DNA of 50,472 nucleotides from Peptacetobacter sp900539645 (GCF_047807365.1 NZ_JBLOUI010000013.1:1-50472); one strand, 5' to 3'; positions 27,101 through 35,664 are shown, counted from the stretch's first letter. Notes: generated by a model from the letters alone, not told the origin. Program-made: numbers and translations.

Positions 27101-27717
27101 TAAATATGAAAAAAATAAACGAATTAAAAGAGGACGAGAAAACATACATGAAGCTTCACGATAGAGAAGTAATCATGGGTGGAATGGTAATCGCCAAGAG
27201 AATAATGACGACTAAGAGAAATGAAATAATGGCGTTTATTACACTAGAAGATCTATATGGAGCTATAGAGGTTGTAGTATTCCCTCAGACTCTTAAAAAA
27301 TTCAACATACTTCTAAACGACGACAGCATAATCTTAATCAAAGGAGCAATAAGCATCGACGGCGATGAAGCAAAATTAATTGCTAGAGATATAAAAGATA
27401 TCAATGAAGAGTACCGGTTTAATAGTGAAAAAATATCTTTTGATTTAAAGGGTAATTCAAACAAACCTAAAAGTAAGCAGATGAACGTCAGAATAGATAC
27501 TGTAGGTGATGAAGAATTACTTATGAAAGTATTTAAAATAACTAGAAAATATCCTGGAAAAGATAGACTAATACTTCTACCTAAAGATCAAAACATAGAT
27601 ATGGATAAACCAATAACTTACAAGGTTCCAGGAATGTATATAAATGCAGACGAGGAACTAAAGAAAGAGTTAGGAAGTTTAGTTGGTAAATTAAATATAG
27701 AGATTGAAGAGATATAG
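24148..27717 (+). CDS. dnaE: DNA polymerase III alpha subunit, DnaE type
   Basis: This replicative polymerase has 1189 aa. Low-GC Firmicutes use DnaE together with PolC. The N-terminal PHP domain shows FTHLHVHTEYSLLDG. The polymerase domain has GPGRGSAAGS and the catalytic aspartates in MPDIDIDF (about residues 397-404), followed by the palm and fingers. A beta-clamp binding motif QISLF lies at about 921-925. A C-terminal OB-fold region with VIMGGMVIAKR follows. No separate 3'-5' exonuclease domain is present, which separates it from PolC. The start follows an ideal aggaggtgg. In related Clostridia this gene is usually next to pfkA; here ~8 kb intervenes. Confidence 0.97.
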   Translation: MEKNFTHLHVHTEYSLLDGFSRVKTLVKRAKEKGMTAVAITDHGCMFGAIDFYKAAKAEGIKPIIGCEVYTAPRKLTDKDPNYDKHQGHLVLLAKDMTGYKNLIKIVSKSYVDGFYYKPRTDMDELKKHSQGLIALSACLAGDVPRAIMNGNYDKARKLAMEYRDIFGNGNYYLEIQDHGLPEQKQVNTEVVRLSRELNIPLVATNDVHYVDKDDAKIQDILMCLQMQKTIDDENRMKFPSDEFYLKSREEMEQLFPELEEALDNTNEIAERCNVEFEFHKYHLPRYDVPEGYTTNGYFRELCQKGLVERYGEDCPEEYKERLEYELNTIENMGYVEYFLIVWDFINFAKQNNIMVGPGRGSAAGSIVAYTLKITDIDPMKYSLLFERFLNPERVSMPDIDIDFCYERREEVIDYVKRKYGEDHVAQIITFGTMGAKIAIRDVARVLNVSYNKADQIAKEIPFELGMTIDKAMDSNPTLVDLYESDAEAREVIDISKRLEGTLRHASTHAAGVVIARNPVDEYVPLYKHQDSITTQFTMTTLEELGLLKMDFLGLRTLTVIRDALDLIELNRDIKGYIEHIDFSKMEYDDDEVFETLSQGNTLGVFQLESSGMRNFMKQLKPNSFEDIVAGISLFRPGPMDSIPTYIENKNNPEKVTYINDKLRPILEVTYGCLVYQEQVMQVVRDLAGYSYGRSDLVRRAMSKKKMDVMEEERQYFIHGKFDDEGNIEIPGCIRNGISEEDANKIFDDMIDFARYAFNKSHAAAYGVLAYETAYLKVHYPVEFMAALMTSIMGNSDKVVEYIRECNVIGIPVNPPDINKSFAKFSVEGDSIRFGLAAVKNVGVNVIENIVKEREENGEFKDFVDFAKRLDSKDTNKRMIESLIKCGAFDQISENRATLMAGYESVLESISMDRKKNVQGQISLFDAFSAQVEEAPDMQLSTKLPVLREFSEKEKLNMEKEVLGMYLSGHPLSEYKSELDRKTSINMKKINELKEDEKTYMKLHDREVIMGGMVIAKRIMTTKRNEIMAFITLEDLYGAIEVVVFPQTLKKFNILLNDDSIILIKGAISIDGDEAKLIARDIKDINEEYRFNSEKISFDLKGNSNKPKSKQMNVRIDTVGDEELLMKVFKITRKYPGKDRLILLPKDQNIDMDKPITYKVPGMYINADEELKKELGSLVGKLNIEIEEI

Positions 27718-27777
27718 CTTTAATTATTAAAAAAATATAAAAAACATTAAATTTGAAAAAAATAAATATTATTATAG

Positions 27778-27812
27778 AAAAAACCACCTTTATATAAAGG
27801 TGGTTTTTTCTA
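27778..27812 (+). terminator. Intrinsic terminator after dnaE
   Basis: A near-symmetrical stem (aaaaaaccaccttt/aaaggtggtttttt) ends in a T run. Its A-rich left arm would also let it work on the minus strand. Confidence 0.9.
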
Positions 27813-28317
27813 CAGATTGATTATTTTAAATTAGAGGATAATTTAAAATATCTTTAAAGTGGTTAGTTAGTAAATTAAAATTTTAGAATCTTAATTTATG
27901 TTATATTAGGTATTGAGTTCATATATATTATATTAAAAAAAAAACAATCTGTAAACACCATAAAATATATACTGGGTACAAAAAAAGAAGTGATAATAGA
28001 AAAAAACTATGTATAATCAAAATAAAAGCGCTTTATTGTAATAAATAATAAATATACTCAAAAATAACAATCGTTTTCCTTTAAAAAATAATGTTTTTTT
28101 ATTAACGATATTTTTATATTATCAGAATAATAAATTTAATTTCCATACAAAGTATAATATCCGTTATAAGAAAATAAAAAATATAAAAATATATTATAAA
28201 ATAAAAAACAAACAGAAATAATACTAAATATTAAAGTTAAAGTAAAATAAATGATACTTTATAATATAAGGTTGTAAAAAATGAATAAATTAAAAAAAGT
28301 GTTAGTTTTTTTGGATA
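27813..28317. other. Gene-less AT-rich stretch with two cre-like sites
   Basis: No credible gene is present in ~500 bases. Two sites resemble catabolite-responsive elements. One is 28023-28036, with palindromic core aaagcgcttt. The other is 28066-28079, where the minus strand reads ggaaaacgatt. A TATAAT (28153-28158) lacks a matching -35. A 22-codon frame from 28281 runs into the next hairpin and is not supported. Confidence 0.4.
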
Positions 28318-28376
28318 AAAAAGAACATAGCCATAGCATAATTGTATAGATAAAAAATGCTATGGCTATGTTTTAT
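28318..28376 (-). terminator. Bidirectional terminator of the EamA transporter gene
   Basis: A perfect 15-base stem (acatagccatagcat/atgctatggctatgt) is flanked by an A run on the left, which becomes T on the minus strand, and by tttt on the right. It lies 24 bases past the end of the minus-strand transporter gene. Confidence 0.85.
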
Positions 28377-28399
28377 TGACATAAAAATATTTTTTAAAA

Positions 28400-29302
28400 T
28401 TATATATTTACAATTGCCATGCTGACTATTGTAAGAGCAGCGGCAAGTTTTTCTTTTTTGCTAAGTCTTTCCTTGAATATTAGATAACTCATGAACATTA
28501 TAAACACTATACCACCAGCGCTGAATATTGGATAAACAACAGCAGCTTCAAGTGTTTTTAGAGCATCTATAAGGAAGAATGAAGAGAACATATTTGGAAT
28601 ACCAACCCCGATACCAACTAAGCAGCTAGTAAGGTTGAATCCTTCTTTTCTATTCTTAAATAGCATACCTAAACTGAATATTGTAGCAGATATGAATACT
28701 ATTAGTAGGAAGAAGTTTTTGTACTCTACTAATGCGTATTTCTGGAATACTTTATTCATAAAGTCTGCACATCCATAAAATACGAATAAAATTATCAGAA
28801 TCGGTTTGAAATCTGATTCTTTTAAGTTTGTAGGATTTACATTTATTATCAGTATAGATGCAAAAGATAACACTATTCCCACCCATTTTATTGGAGATGG
28901 TATTTCATTCCATAAGAATATTGAAAATATCATAGGTACTAGAATACCCATTTTCCCAAACATACCTGATATTGAAGGTCCGCATTCGTTTATACTCTTC
29001 TGATAAACGACGAAACCTATAAAGAATAAAAATCCTGTTATAATTCCAAGTAGTATTGAAGCTACGAAGCTTCCTTCTGGTGTAAGAGTCCCTGCAAAGT
29101 TCGCCATTGTTTTGGACATTATTCCGTCAAATGATGCTGGAACATTTAGACCAGACTTTGCAAGTGCTATTGCAGATATTACAGTAGCTGTTAAGTAGTT
29201 GAAAGTGGTTACAAGTGCTCTGTTGCATTCTTTTGATTCGCTGTATTTGAATATTAGAGCTATAGAACCACTGCATACTATTGCTAGTAATAGATAAAAC
29301 AT
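28400..29302 (-). CDS. EamA/DMT-family membrane transporter
   Basis: The 300-aa protein has about ten hydrophobic helices in two similar halves, the pattern of the drug/metabolite transporter (EamA) superfamily. The first helix starts at residue 2. The second half includes INVNPTNLKES and ends with a short hydrophobic tail, and near the end VVYPIFSAGGIVFIM resembles EamA repeats. The start follows aggaggt. On the minus strand a TATAAT lies upstream (29338-29343), and a 12-base palindrome, atttctagaaat (29360-29371), sits near the expected -35. The substrate is unknown; amino acids, nucleotide sugars or quaternary amines are possible for the family. Confidence 0.85.
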   Translation of the reverse strand: MFYLLLAIVCSGSIALIFKYSESKECNRALVTTFNYLTATVISAIALAKSGLNVPASFDGIMSKTMANFAGTLTPEGSFVASILLGIITGFLFFIGFVVYQKSINECGPSISGMFGKMGILVPMIFSIFLWNEIPSPIKWVGIVLSFASILIINVNPTNLKESDFKPILIILFVFYGCADFMNKVFQKYALVEYKNFFLLIVFISATIFSLGMLFKNRKEGFNLTSCLVGIGVGIPNMFSSFFLIDALKTLEAAVVYPIFSAGGIVFIMFMSYLIFKERLSKKEKLAAALTIVSMAIVNI

Positions 29303-29390
29303 AAAAGTTTACCTCCTAAATTTTAGTTCAATTATAGATTATACAATAATTTTTTTATGATTTCTAGAAATTTGGATGTTAAAAAAGAAG

Positions 29391-29710
29391 GGAGAATTTT
29401 ATAATAATTGCGATAAATTTCCAGCAACAAAAGGATATATTCTATTCATTCAAAAAATACATATTGCAAACTTCTTTGATCTAACAAAAGAAGAAAGAGA
29501 AGTGATATTCGACTTGGGAGATGAAGGGAAAAATTATTAGACGAAAAATACTCTCAAGATACGTACAAGGTAGATGTAAACGTGGGAGAATACTCAGGAT
29601 AGAGTGTAATACATGTGTATGTCCATATAATGTCTAGATACATTGGTGATACAAAATACCCTAAGAGTTGGGTGATAGGGGTAATTCCTAAAAAATTAAA
29701 TAAAGAATAA
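29391..29710 (+). pseudogene. Decayed HIT-family hydrolase gene
   Basis: Two adjoining frames together recreate most of a HIT protein. From ~29391 the first reads FPATKGYILFIQKIHIANFFDLTKEE, quoted here only in part as GYILFIQKIHIANFF. After a frameshift near 29525-29535 the second reads EKLLDEKYSQDTYKV, then NVGEYSG, a TAG stop at 29600-29602, and VIHVYVHIMSRYIGD, ending at 29710. HIT hydrolases of this type carry NVGxxAGQxVxHxHxHxIPR. Here Gln has become a stop, and the middle His of the HxHxH triad is Tyr. The N-terminus is missing and no ribosome site is seen. The intact ancestor would have hydrolysed nucleotide-phosphate bonds such as those in diadenosine polyphosphates. Confidence 0.8.
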
Positions 29711-29855
29711 TAATAAAAGAAAGTCAATGCAAACTTCATTTTTGATATAACAAAACTTATCTATAAATATAAATTGATTATCAACAGATAATTGGACAAA
29801 AAAAGTACAGTTTATTTAATAAATTTTAAATGTTAAAAAAATAAAAAAAGAAATA

Positions 29856-29869
29856 GGAAAACGATTACT
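29856..29869 (+). promoter_or_regulatory. cre-like site (CcpA/P-Ser-HPr) upstream of oppA
   Basis: The 14-mer ggaaaacgattact matches the cre consensus TGWAANCGNTNWCA at 12 of 14 positions, with both mismatches at the outer ends. It lies ~100 bases upstream of the oppA promoter. The window encodes HprK, so catabolite control exists in this organism. Confidence 0.45.
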
Positions 29870-29961
29870 AAACATAAAAGATATGGGATGTCAAGAAAAA
29901 ATCAATTCAAAAATAATAGAAAAAATATATAGAAAGAAATGAATATATAGCTATAAACTAT

Positions 29962-29991
29962 TTTACAACATATAAAAAACTTTTATATAAT
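29962..29991 (+). promoter_or_regulatory. Probable sigma-A promoter of oppA
   Basis: TTTACA (29962-29967) and TATAAT (29986-29991) are 18 bases apart. Transcription would start near 29998, ~60 bases before the oppA start codon. Confidence 0.6.
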
Positions 29992-30011
29992 AAACTTGAA
30001 TAAAATGTGAA

Positions 30012-30027
30012 ATAAATACGTATTTAT
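30012..30027. promoter_or_regulatory. 16-base perfect palindrome in the oppA leader
   Basis: The sequence ataaatacgtatttat is fully self-complementary and lies just downstream of the predicted transcription start and upstream of the aaggag site. Its placement suits a repressor operator. The regulator is not identifiable; it does not match the CodY motif. Confidence 0.5.
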
Positions 30028-30056
30028 ATTCATACAAATGAATAAGGAGAAAAACG

Positions 30057-31721
30057 ATGAAAGCAAAAAAATTATTAAGCGTTGCTCTAGCGACTGTTTT
30101 ATCTGCATCTCTTCTTGTTGGATGTGGAAATAAAGGTGGCGGAAGTTCTTCTGGAGAAGCTAAAGATACTATAGTTTATTCTATGAATACTGCCCCAGAA
30201 GGTATATTCAACCCATTAATATCTAATATAAACATAGATAAATATGTTACATCTGTTGTTTATGCATCATTAATGACAGTTAATGATAAAGGGGAACAGG
30301 AACCATATCTAGCTACTGAATCTAAAGTATCTGATGATATGAAGAAAATAACTTATACTTTAAATGACAAAGCAGTATGGCATGACGGAGAAAAAGTTAC
30401 TGCTAATGATGTCGCTTATACTTTCAAATGTATGGCAGATCCAAACTATACTGGTGGGTACTACGGAGATATTCAGGCAGTAAAAGGTGCTGAAGCATAT
30501 CACAATGGTGAAGCAGAAGATATAGAAGGTATAAAAGTTATAGATGATAAAACTATAGAAATAGAATTCGAAAAAGTATATGCTCCTGGTGTTACAAACT
30601 TAGGAAACGTAGAAATAATACCAGAACATATATGGTCAAAAGTAGATCCAGGAGAATGGACAAAACAGACAGAATTATTAAACAATCCAGTAGGTTGTGG
30701 ACCATATAAATTAACTGAGTACAAAACAGGTTCTCATGTTAAATTTGAAGCAGCTACTGATTTCTTTGGTGGAGAAGTTAAAACTCCTAATTTAGTATTC
30801 AAAGCTATAAATGCTGATACTACTCAGGCTGAATTTAAAGGTGGAAATGTCGATATAGCTAACGTTGAATCATTAAGACAGGCTGATATAGATGCATTAA
30901 CATCTGAAGGATTAAAAACAGTTTCTTACGATAACTATATGTTCACATACATGGGATTCAACTTAAGAAAAGACTCTCTTAAAGATGTAAAAGTTCGTCA
31001 GGCTATAATGTACGCTATAGACCGTCAGAGTATACTTGATAATATAGTTGAAGGAAGAGGAACAGTAGTAAATGCTCCACTTCTACCATCAAGCTGGGCA
31101 TATCCCGAAGAATCAGAATTAGAACAGTACAAATACAATGCAGAAAAAGCTAAATCACTTCTTAAAGAAGCTGGTTGGGAAGACAAAGATGGCGATGGTG
31201 TAGTTGAAAATGCTAATGGTGAAAAATTAGAACTTACTATAGATTGTCAGAACGACCATGAAGTTAGACAGAAAACTGCAACAGCTATACAGGAATCTTT
31301 AAAAGCTATAGGAATATCTGTAGAAATAGATACTATGGAATATTCAGCTTTAATGGATAAAGCAGTTGCTAACCATGATTTCGATTTATATATGATGGGT
31401 AATACTCTATCATTAGACCCAGATCCAAAACCAATGTGGGATTCTTCTGCTATATCTAATGAACCTGGTGTTATAGGATACAACATAGTTGCATATAACA
31501 ATCCAGAAACAGATAAATTAATAGAAGAGGGAAATGCTACATTAGATCAGAATGAAAGAAAATCTATTTACGGCGAATTCGCTAAAATATTAAATAGAGA
31601 TGTACCAGAAGCTTACTTATTCTGTCAGAATGTAGAAAGAGTTTATAATCCTAATTTAGAAGGATACAAACCTTCAACATTCAACGAATTCTATAATGTA
31701 CACAACTGGGTAATAAAATAA
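30057..31721 (+). CDS. oppA: Oligopeptide-binding lipoprotein (OppA family)
   Basis: This is the extracellular solute-binding component of a peptide ABC importer, family 5, 554 aa. A signal peptide with a lipobox ends at Cys23 (SLLVGC), followed by a Gly/Ser-rich spacer, so the mature protein is lipid-anchored. Family features include YTFKCMADP-like and VRQAIMYAIDRQSI segments and a DGDGV motif near residue 380. The start follows aaggag. It heads the oppABCDF cluster; a terminator-like hairpin separates it from oppB and probably makes OppA more abundant than the membrane parts. Substrates could be di- or oligopeptides. A nickel-binding role, known in this family, cannot be excluded. Confidence 0.93.
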   Translation: MKAKKLLSVALATVLSASLLVGCGNKGGGSSSGEAKDTIVYSMNTAPEGIFNPLISNINIDKYVTSVVYASLMTVNDKGEQEPYLATESKVSDDMKKITYTLNDKAVWHDGEKVTANDVAYTFKCMADPNYTGGYYGDIQAVKGAEAYHNGEAEDIEGIKVIDDKTIEIEFEKVYAPGVTNLGNVEIIPEHIWSKVDPGEWTKQTELLNNPVGCGPYKLTEYKTGSHVKFEAATDFFGGEVKTPNLVFKAINADTTQAEFKGGNVDIANVESLRQADIDALTSEGLKTVSYDNYMFTYMGFNLRKDSLKDVKVRQAIMYAIDRQSILDNIVEGRGTVVNAPLLPSSWAYPEESELEQYKYNAEKAKSLLKEAGWEDKDGDGVVENANGEKLELTIDCQNDHEVRQKTATAIQESLKAIGISVEIDTMEYSALMDKAVANHDFDLYMMGNTLSLDPDPKPMWDSSAISNEPGVIGYNIVAYNNPETDKLIEEGNATLDQNERKSIYGEFAKILNRDVPEAYLFCQNVERVYNPNLEGYKPSTFNEFYNVHNWVIK

Positions 31722-31741
31722 TAGATAATTATTGAAAAAAT

Positions 31742-31770
31742 TGGGCTGTTCTTTTGAACAGCCCTTTTTA
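31742..31770 (+). terminator. Hairpin terminator/attenuator between oppA and oppB
   Basis: The stem gggctgttc/gaacagccc is followed by five T residues. Only ~35 bases separate it from oppB, with no room for a separate promoter. It probably lets some polymerase through and sets the OppA-to-transporter ratio. Confidence 0.85.
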
Positions 31771-31805
31771 TAGAGAAAAAGAAAAATAAAAATAGGAGGG
31801 AAAAA

Positions 31806-32771
31806 ATGAAAAAATTCTTATTAAAAAGAATCGGTGTTGCATTAATAGCTCTGTTTGGAGTATCGGTTACCGTATTTACACTTATACATCTGCAGCCAGG
31901 TAACCCATATATGCATATGATAAATCCAAATTTAGCACCTGAAGTAGTTGAAAAGATGCTTAGAGAAATAGGATACTATGATCCAATACCAGTTCAATAT
32001 TTTAAATGGGTAGGAAGAGCTCTTACTGGAGATTTTGGATACTCAACTCAGTATAATGCACCTGCATTCGGAATAATTATAGAAGCATTAGGAAACACAA
32101 TATTAATATCAATAGCTTCATTTGTAATAAGTTCTATATTAGCAATAGTAATAGGTGTTGTAACAGCATCTAAATCAAACACTTGGGTTGATTATTTAGT
32201 TACTATACTATCTTTCGTAGGAATATCTATACCTACATTCTTCTTTGGTTTGATACTTGTAAAGATATTCGGATATGATTTAGCTATACTTCCATCATCT
32301 GGTATGGAATCACTATATGGTGGGTATACAGGAATATATCATGTTTTAGATGTTATAAAACATATGATACTTCCAGTGTCGGTTTTATCTTTAACTCAGA
32401 CTGCTACACTTATTAGATATACAAGATCGTCTATGGTAGATGCTTTAAGTCAGGATTATATGAGAACAGCCCAAGCAAAAGGTCTTACAAAAAATAAGGC
32501 AGTTTGGACTCATGGACTTAGAAACTCAATGATATCAATAGTTACAGTTTTATGTATGCAGCTTCCGTCTTTAGTATCAGGCGCGCTGATAACAGAAACA
32601 GTATTTGTATGGCCTGGTATAGGAACGTTAAACTACAATGCAATAATGAATAGAGATTATATGCTTGTAATGGGAATAACTATGCTTATAGCAGTGGTAA
32701 TAGTATTTGCAAATATATTGGCTGATATACTTTATGTATTTGTAGATCCAAGAATAAGATTATCTAAATAG
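31806..32771 (+). CDS. oppB: Oligopeptide ABC transporter permease OppB
   Basis: This is the first of two membrane permeases of the peptide importer (321 aa). Six membrane helices are visible, beginning with a helix at about 9-29. The amphipathic N-terminal motif TLIHLQPGNPY and the EAA loop (YTRSSMVDALSQDYMRTAQAKG) are typical of the OppB/DppB family; the Gly of the loop sits in AKG. The loop contacts the ATPases OppD and OppF. The start follows aggaggg. It is separated from oppC by only 13 bases. Confidence 0.93.
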   Translation: MKKFLLKRIGVALIALFGVSVTVFTLIHLQPGNPYMHMINPNLAPEVVEKMLREIGYYDPIPVQYFKWVGRALTGDFGYSTQYNAPAFGIIIEALGNTILISIASFVISSILAIVIGVVTASKSNTWVDYLVTILSFVGISIPTFFFGLILVKIFGYDLAILPSSGMESLYGGYTGIYHVLDVIKHMILPVSVLSLTQTATLIRYTRSSMVDALSQDYMRTAQAKGLTKNKAVWTHGLRNSMISIVTVLCMQLPSLVSGALITETVFVWPGIGTLNYNAIMNRDYMLVMGITMLIAVVIVFANILADILYVFVDPRIRLSK

Positions 32772-32784
32772 GGGGGTGTTGCTA

Positions 32785-33678
32785 ATGGGTATATTAAAAT
32801 CTAAAAACAGAAATAACAATGATGAAGTATATGTATCGTTGACAGAAATATCGTTTAAAAAATTTATGAGGAATAAATTAGCTGTTATAGGATTAGTTGC
32901 AATAGTTATTTTAGCAATTTTATCTATAGCAGCACCGTTACTTACAGATTATACAGTTAGCCAGACAGACCTTACTATGATAAGTATGGCTCCAAATTCT
33001 GAACATGTTTTAGGAACAGATGAACTTGGTAGAGATGTTCTTACTAGACTTTTATATGGAGGAAGAGTTTCTATATTGGTTGGTTTAGCATCAATGACGC
33101 TACAGCTTCTAATAGGTGTTATTATGGGGGCGATTGCAGGATATTTTGGTGGAATTGTAGATCGGATTATAATGAGAATTATAGATGTTATAATGTGTTT
33201 CCCATTCTTTGTAATAGCGGTATCTGCAGCAGCTGTTCTAGGACCTGGTATGAAAAATCTTATATTAATTATAGGTCTTCTTATGTGGCCTAATATAGCA
33301 AGAATTGTTAGAGCTGAGATATTATCTATAAAAGAAAATGATTATATAATGGCTGCAAAAGCTATGGGTTTATCTTCTTTTGAGATAATCAAAAGCCATA
33401 TATTACCTAATATAATGTCTCCAGTTTTAGTTGCAGCTACACTAGCGATAGCAAACGGAATATTAACAGAGGCATCTCTTAGCTTTCTAGGTATAGGTGT
33501 AAGATTACCACAACCAAGCTGGGGGAATATGCTAATTGCAGCTCAAAATATAGGCACACTTCAGAGAGAATGGTGGTTATGGTTACCAGCAGGAGGTCTT
33601 ATAATATTAATGGTACTATCTATAAACTTTGTTGGAGATGGACTTAGAGATGCTCTTGATCCAAAAATAAAAATGTAG
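32785..33678 (+). CDS. oppC: Oligopeptide ABC transporter permease OppC
   Basis: This second permease has 297 aa. It shows the N-terminal OppC_N helix (about 32-52, preceded by FKKFMRNKLAVIG), the HVLGTDELGRDVLTRLLYG motif, five further helices, and the EAA loop with YIMAAKAMGLS. The ATG at 32785 is preferred over a GTG at 32776, because the GTG lies inside the aggggggtg binding site. OppB and OppC form the channel. Confidence 0.92.
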   Translation: MGILKSKNRNNNDEVYVSLTEISFKKFMRNKLAVIGLVAIVILAILSIAAPLLTDYTVSQTDLTMISMAPNSEHVLGTDELGRDVLTRLLYGGRVSILVGLASMTLQLLIGVIMGAIAGYFGGIVDRIIMRIIDVIMCFPFFVIAVSAAAVLGPGMKNLILIIGLLMWPNIARIVRAEILSIKENDYIMAAKAMGLSSFEIIKSHILPNIMSPVLVAATLAIANGILTEASLSFLGIGVRLPQPSWGNMLIAAQNIGTLQREWWLWLPAGGLIILMVLSINFVGDGLRDALDPKIKM

Positions 33679-33689
33679 GAGGAAATAAT

Positions 33690-34676
33690 ATGAGTATATT
33701 AGAAGTAAAAAATCTTAAAGTTTCCTTCGATTCTGTAATGGGAAAGGTTAATGCTGTTAAAGGAGTTAGCTTTTCCGTAAATGAAGGGGAAATACTTGGA
33801 ATAGTAGGTGAGTCAGGTAGTGGTAAAAGTGTTAGCTCACTTGCTATAATGGGACTTATTGATGATAGAACTGGTAGTATAGATTCTGGGGAGATAATAT
33901 TTGATGGAAAGAATCTATTAGAATTAAGTGAAAAGGAACTATGTAAGTTTAGAGGTGATAGAATATCAATGATATTCCAGGAACCAATGACATCTCTAAA
34001 CCCAGTTGTAACAGTTTTTAAACAGCTTAAAGAGGTTTATAAAATACATATGCCTGAAAAAGTAAAAGATTGTCGAGAAGAGCTTGTAGAGTTATTATCT
34101 AGATTAAATATACCAGATGCAGAAAAAATTCTAGATAAATATCCATTTGAGCTGAGTGGAGGTTTAAAGCAGAGAATAATGATTGCTATGGGGATGATAT
34201 GCAAACCCGATATTATTATAGCTGATGAGCCCACGACTGCGCTTGATGTTACTACTCAAGCAGAAATATTAGATTTATTAAAAGAGATAAAAGAAGAAAA
34301 TAATAGTGGAATAATTTTGATAACACATGATTTAGGTGTAATAGCTGAAATGGCACAAAGAGTAGCTGTTATGTATTTTGGAAATGTTGTTGAAGAGTGT
34401 AGTGTTTTAGAATTCTTTGACAATGCTAAGCATCCATATTCAGTAGATTTACTAGCAGCTATGCCAGATAATTTTGATGGAAGATTTAGGTCAATAGAGG
34501 GGAATGTCCCTAATTTATATGAAAAAGTAGAGGGATGTCCATATTACAAAAGATGTAAAATTGCATCTGAAGAGTGTCTAAAAAAAGAACCAGAAATGGT
34601 AGAAATAAACAAAGGACATAAAGTTAAATGTCTAAAAGCTAAAGATTTAGTAAGGGAGGAAGTTAAAAATGGATAA
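33690..34676 (+). CDS. oppD: Oligopeptide ABC transporter ATPase OppD
   Basis: This is one of two ATPases of the importer (328 aa). It shows Walker A GESGSGKS, Q-loop MIFQEPMTSLNP, signature LSGGLKQRIMIAMG, Walker B IIADEPTTALD and H-loop ITHD. The C-terminal oligopeptide-transporter region carries cysteines (CPYYKRC, ECL, KCL) that hold an iron-sulfur cluster in studied homologues. The signature has LSGGLKQR where most homologues have LSGGMRQR. The gene overlaps oppF by 8 bases. Confidence 0.94.
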   Translation: MSILEVKNLKVSFDSVMGKVNAVKGVSFSVNEGEILGIVGESGSGKSVSSLAIMGLIDDRTGSIDSGEIIFDGKNLLELSEKELCKFRGDRISMIFQEPMTSLNPVVTVFKQLKEVYKIHMPEKVKDCREELVELLSRLNIPDAEKILDKYPFELSGGLKQRIMIAMGMICKPDIIIADEPTTALDVTTQAEILDLLKEIKEENNSGIILITHDLGVIAEMAQRVAVMYFGNVVEECSVLEFFDNAKHPYSVDLLAAMPDNFDGRFRSIEGNVPNLYEKVEGCPYYKRCKIASEECLKKEPEMVEINKGHKVKCLKAKDLVREEVKNG

Positions 34677-35664
34677 TAATAAAATTATATTTGAAATTTC
34701 TGACCTAAAAAAATACTATCCAATAAGAAAAGGAGCTTTTGGTAAGGCTAAAGAGTTTGTTAAATCTGTAGCTGGAATTAGCCTTTCAATAAAAGAAAAA
34801 AGTATAGTTGGTATTGTTGGAGAATCAGGTTGTGGTAAATCTACAATGGGAAAAACTATATTAAATTTAATTGAACCAACAGGTGGAAGAGTAGTATACG
34901 ATGGAAAAGTTATTTTTGATGTAGAAAAAGGTGAAAAATTGTCTGCTTCTGAAATGAGTAAAATGAGAAGTGAAATACAGATGATTTTCCAAGATCCATA
35001 TGCTAGCTTAGATCCTAGAAAAAGTGTTGAAAGTATAGTATCAGAAGGAATAAAAAAACATAATATAGCAACAGGAAAGGAAGTAAAGGAAAAGACAGAG
35101 GAAATATTAGCACTTTGTGGTATGGACAAAACTAGTATGTTTAGATATCCTCATGAATTTAGTGGAGGTCAAAGACAGAGAATTGGGATAGCAAGAGCTC
35201 TTGCTATGAATCCTAAGTTTATAGTTGCAGATGAACCAACAGCTGCACTAGATGTTTCTATACAGTCTCAGATTTTAAATCTTATGTTAGATTTAAAAGA
35301 AAAATTTGGTCTTACTTATGTTTTTATATCTCATAACTTCAGTGTTGTCAAATCATTTTGTGATGAGATAGCGGTTATGTATTTAGGGAAAATAGTAGAG
35401 TATGGAAAGGCATCTGAACTATATAATAATCCTAAACATCCTTATACTCAGGCACTTATATCTTCAGTACCAATAAATCATCCTAATGATAAAAAGAAGA
35501 GAATTATCTTGGAAGGAAGTATGCCTAGTGCGGTAAATGTGCCGAATGGTTGTAGATTCCACACTAGATGCCCTTATAAAACAGAAAAATGTATGACTGA
35601 AGAGCCAAAGTGGAAAACTCTACAAAATGGGACACAGGTTGTATGTCATCTATATGAAAAATAA
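34669..35664 (+). CDS. oppF: Oligopeptide ABC transporter ATPase OppF
   Basis: This is the second ATPase (331 aa). It shows YYPIRKGAF near the N-terminus, Walker A GESGCGKST, MIFQDPYASLDPR, signature FSGGQRQRIGIARAL, Walker B VADEPTAALD and an H-loop with ISHN, where Asn replaces the more usual Asp. The C-terminal extension has the matching cysteines (CRFHTRCPY, KCM, VCH). It pairs with OppD. The last gene of the operon, it is followed by a terminator. Confidence 0.94.
   Translation: MDNNKIIFEISDLKKYYPIRKGAFGKAKEFVKSVAGISLSIKEKSIVGIVGESGCGKSTMGKTILNLIEPTGGRVVYDGKVIFDVEKGEKLSASEMSKMRSEIQMIFQDPYASLDPRKSVESIVSEGIKKHNIATGKEVKEKTEEILALCGMDKTSMFRYPHEFSGGQRQRIGIARALAMNPKFIVADEPTAALDVSIQSQILNLMLDLKEKFGLTYVFISHNFSVVKSFCDEIAVMYLGKIVEYGKASELYNNPKHPYTQALISSVPINHPNDKKKRIILEGSMPSAVNVPNGCRFHTRCPYKTEKCMTEEPKWKTLQNGTQVVCHLYEK

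Noticed and set aside
28281..28349. 22-codon frame starting ATG in the gene-less region
   Set aside because: It runs into the left arm of the transporter terminator, has no ribosome site, and its composition is simply AT-rich.
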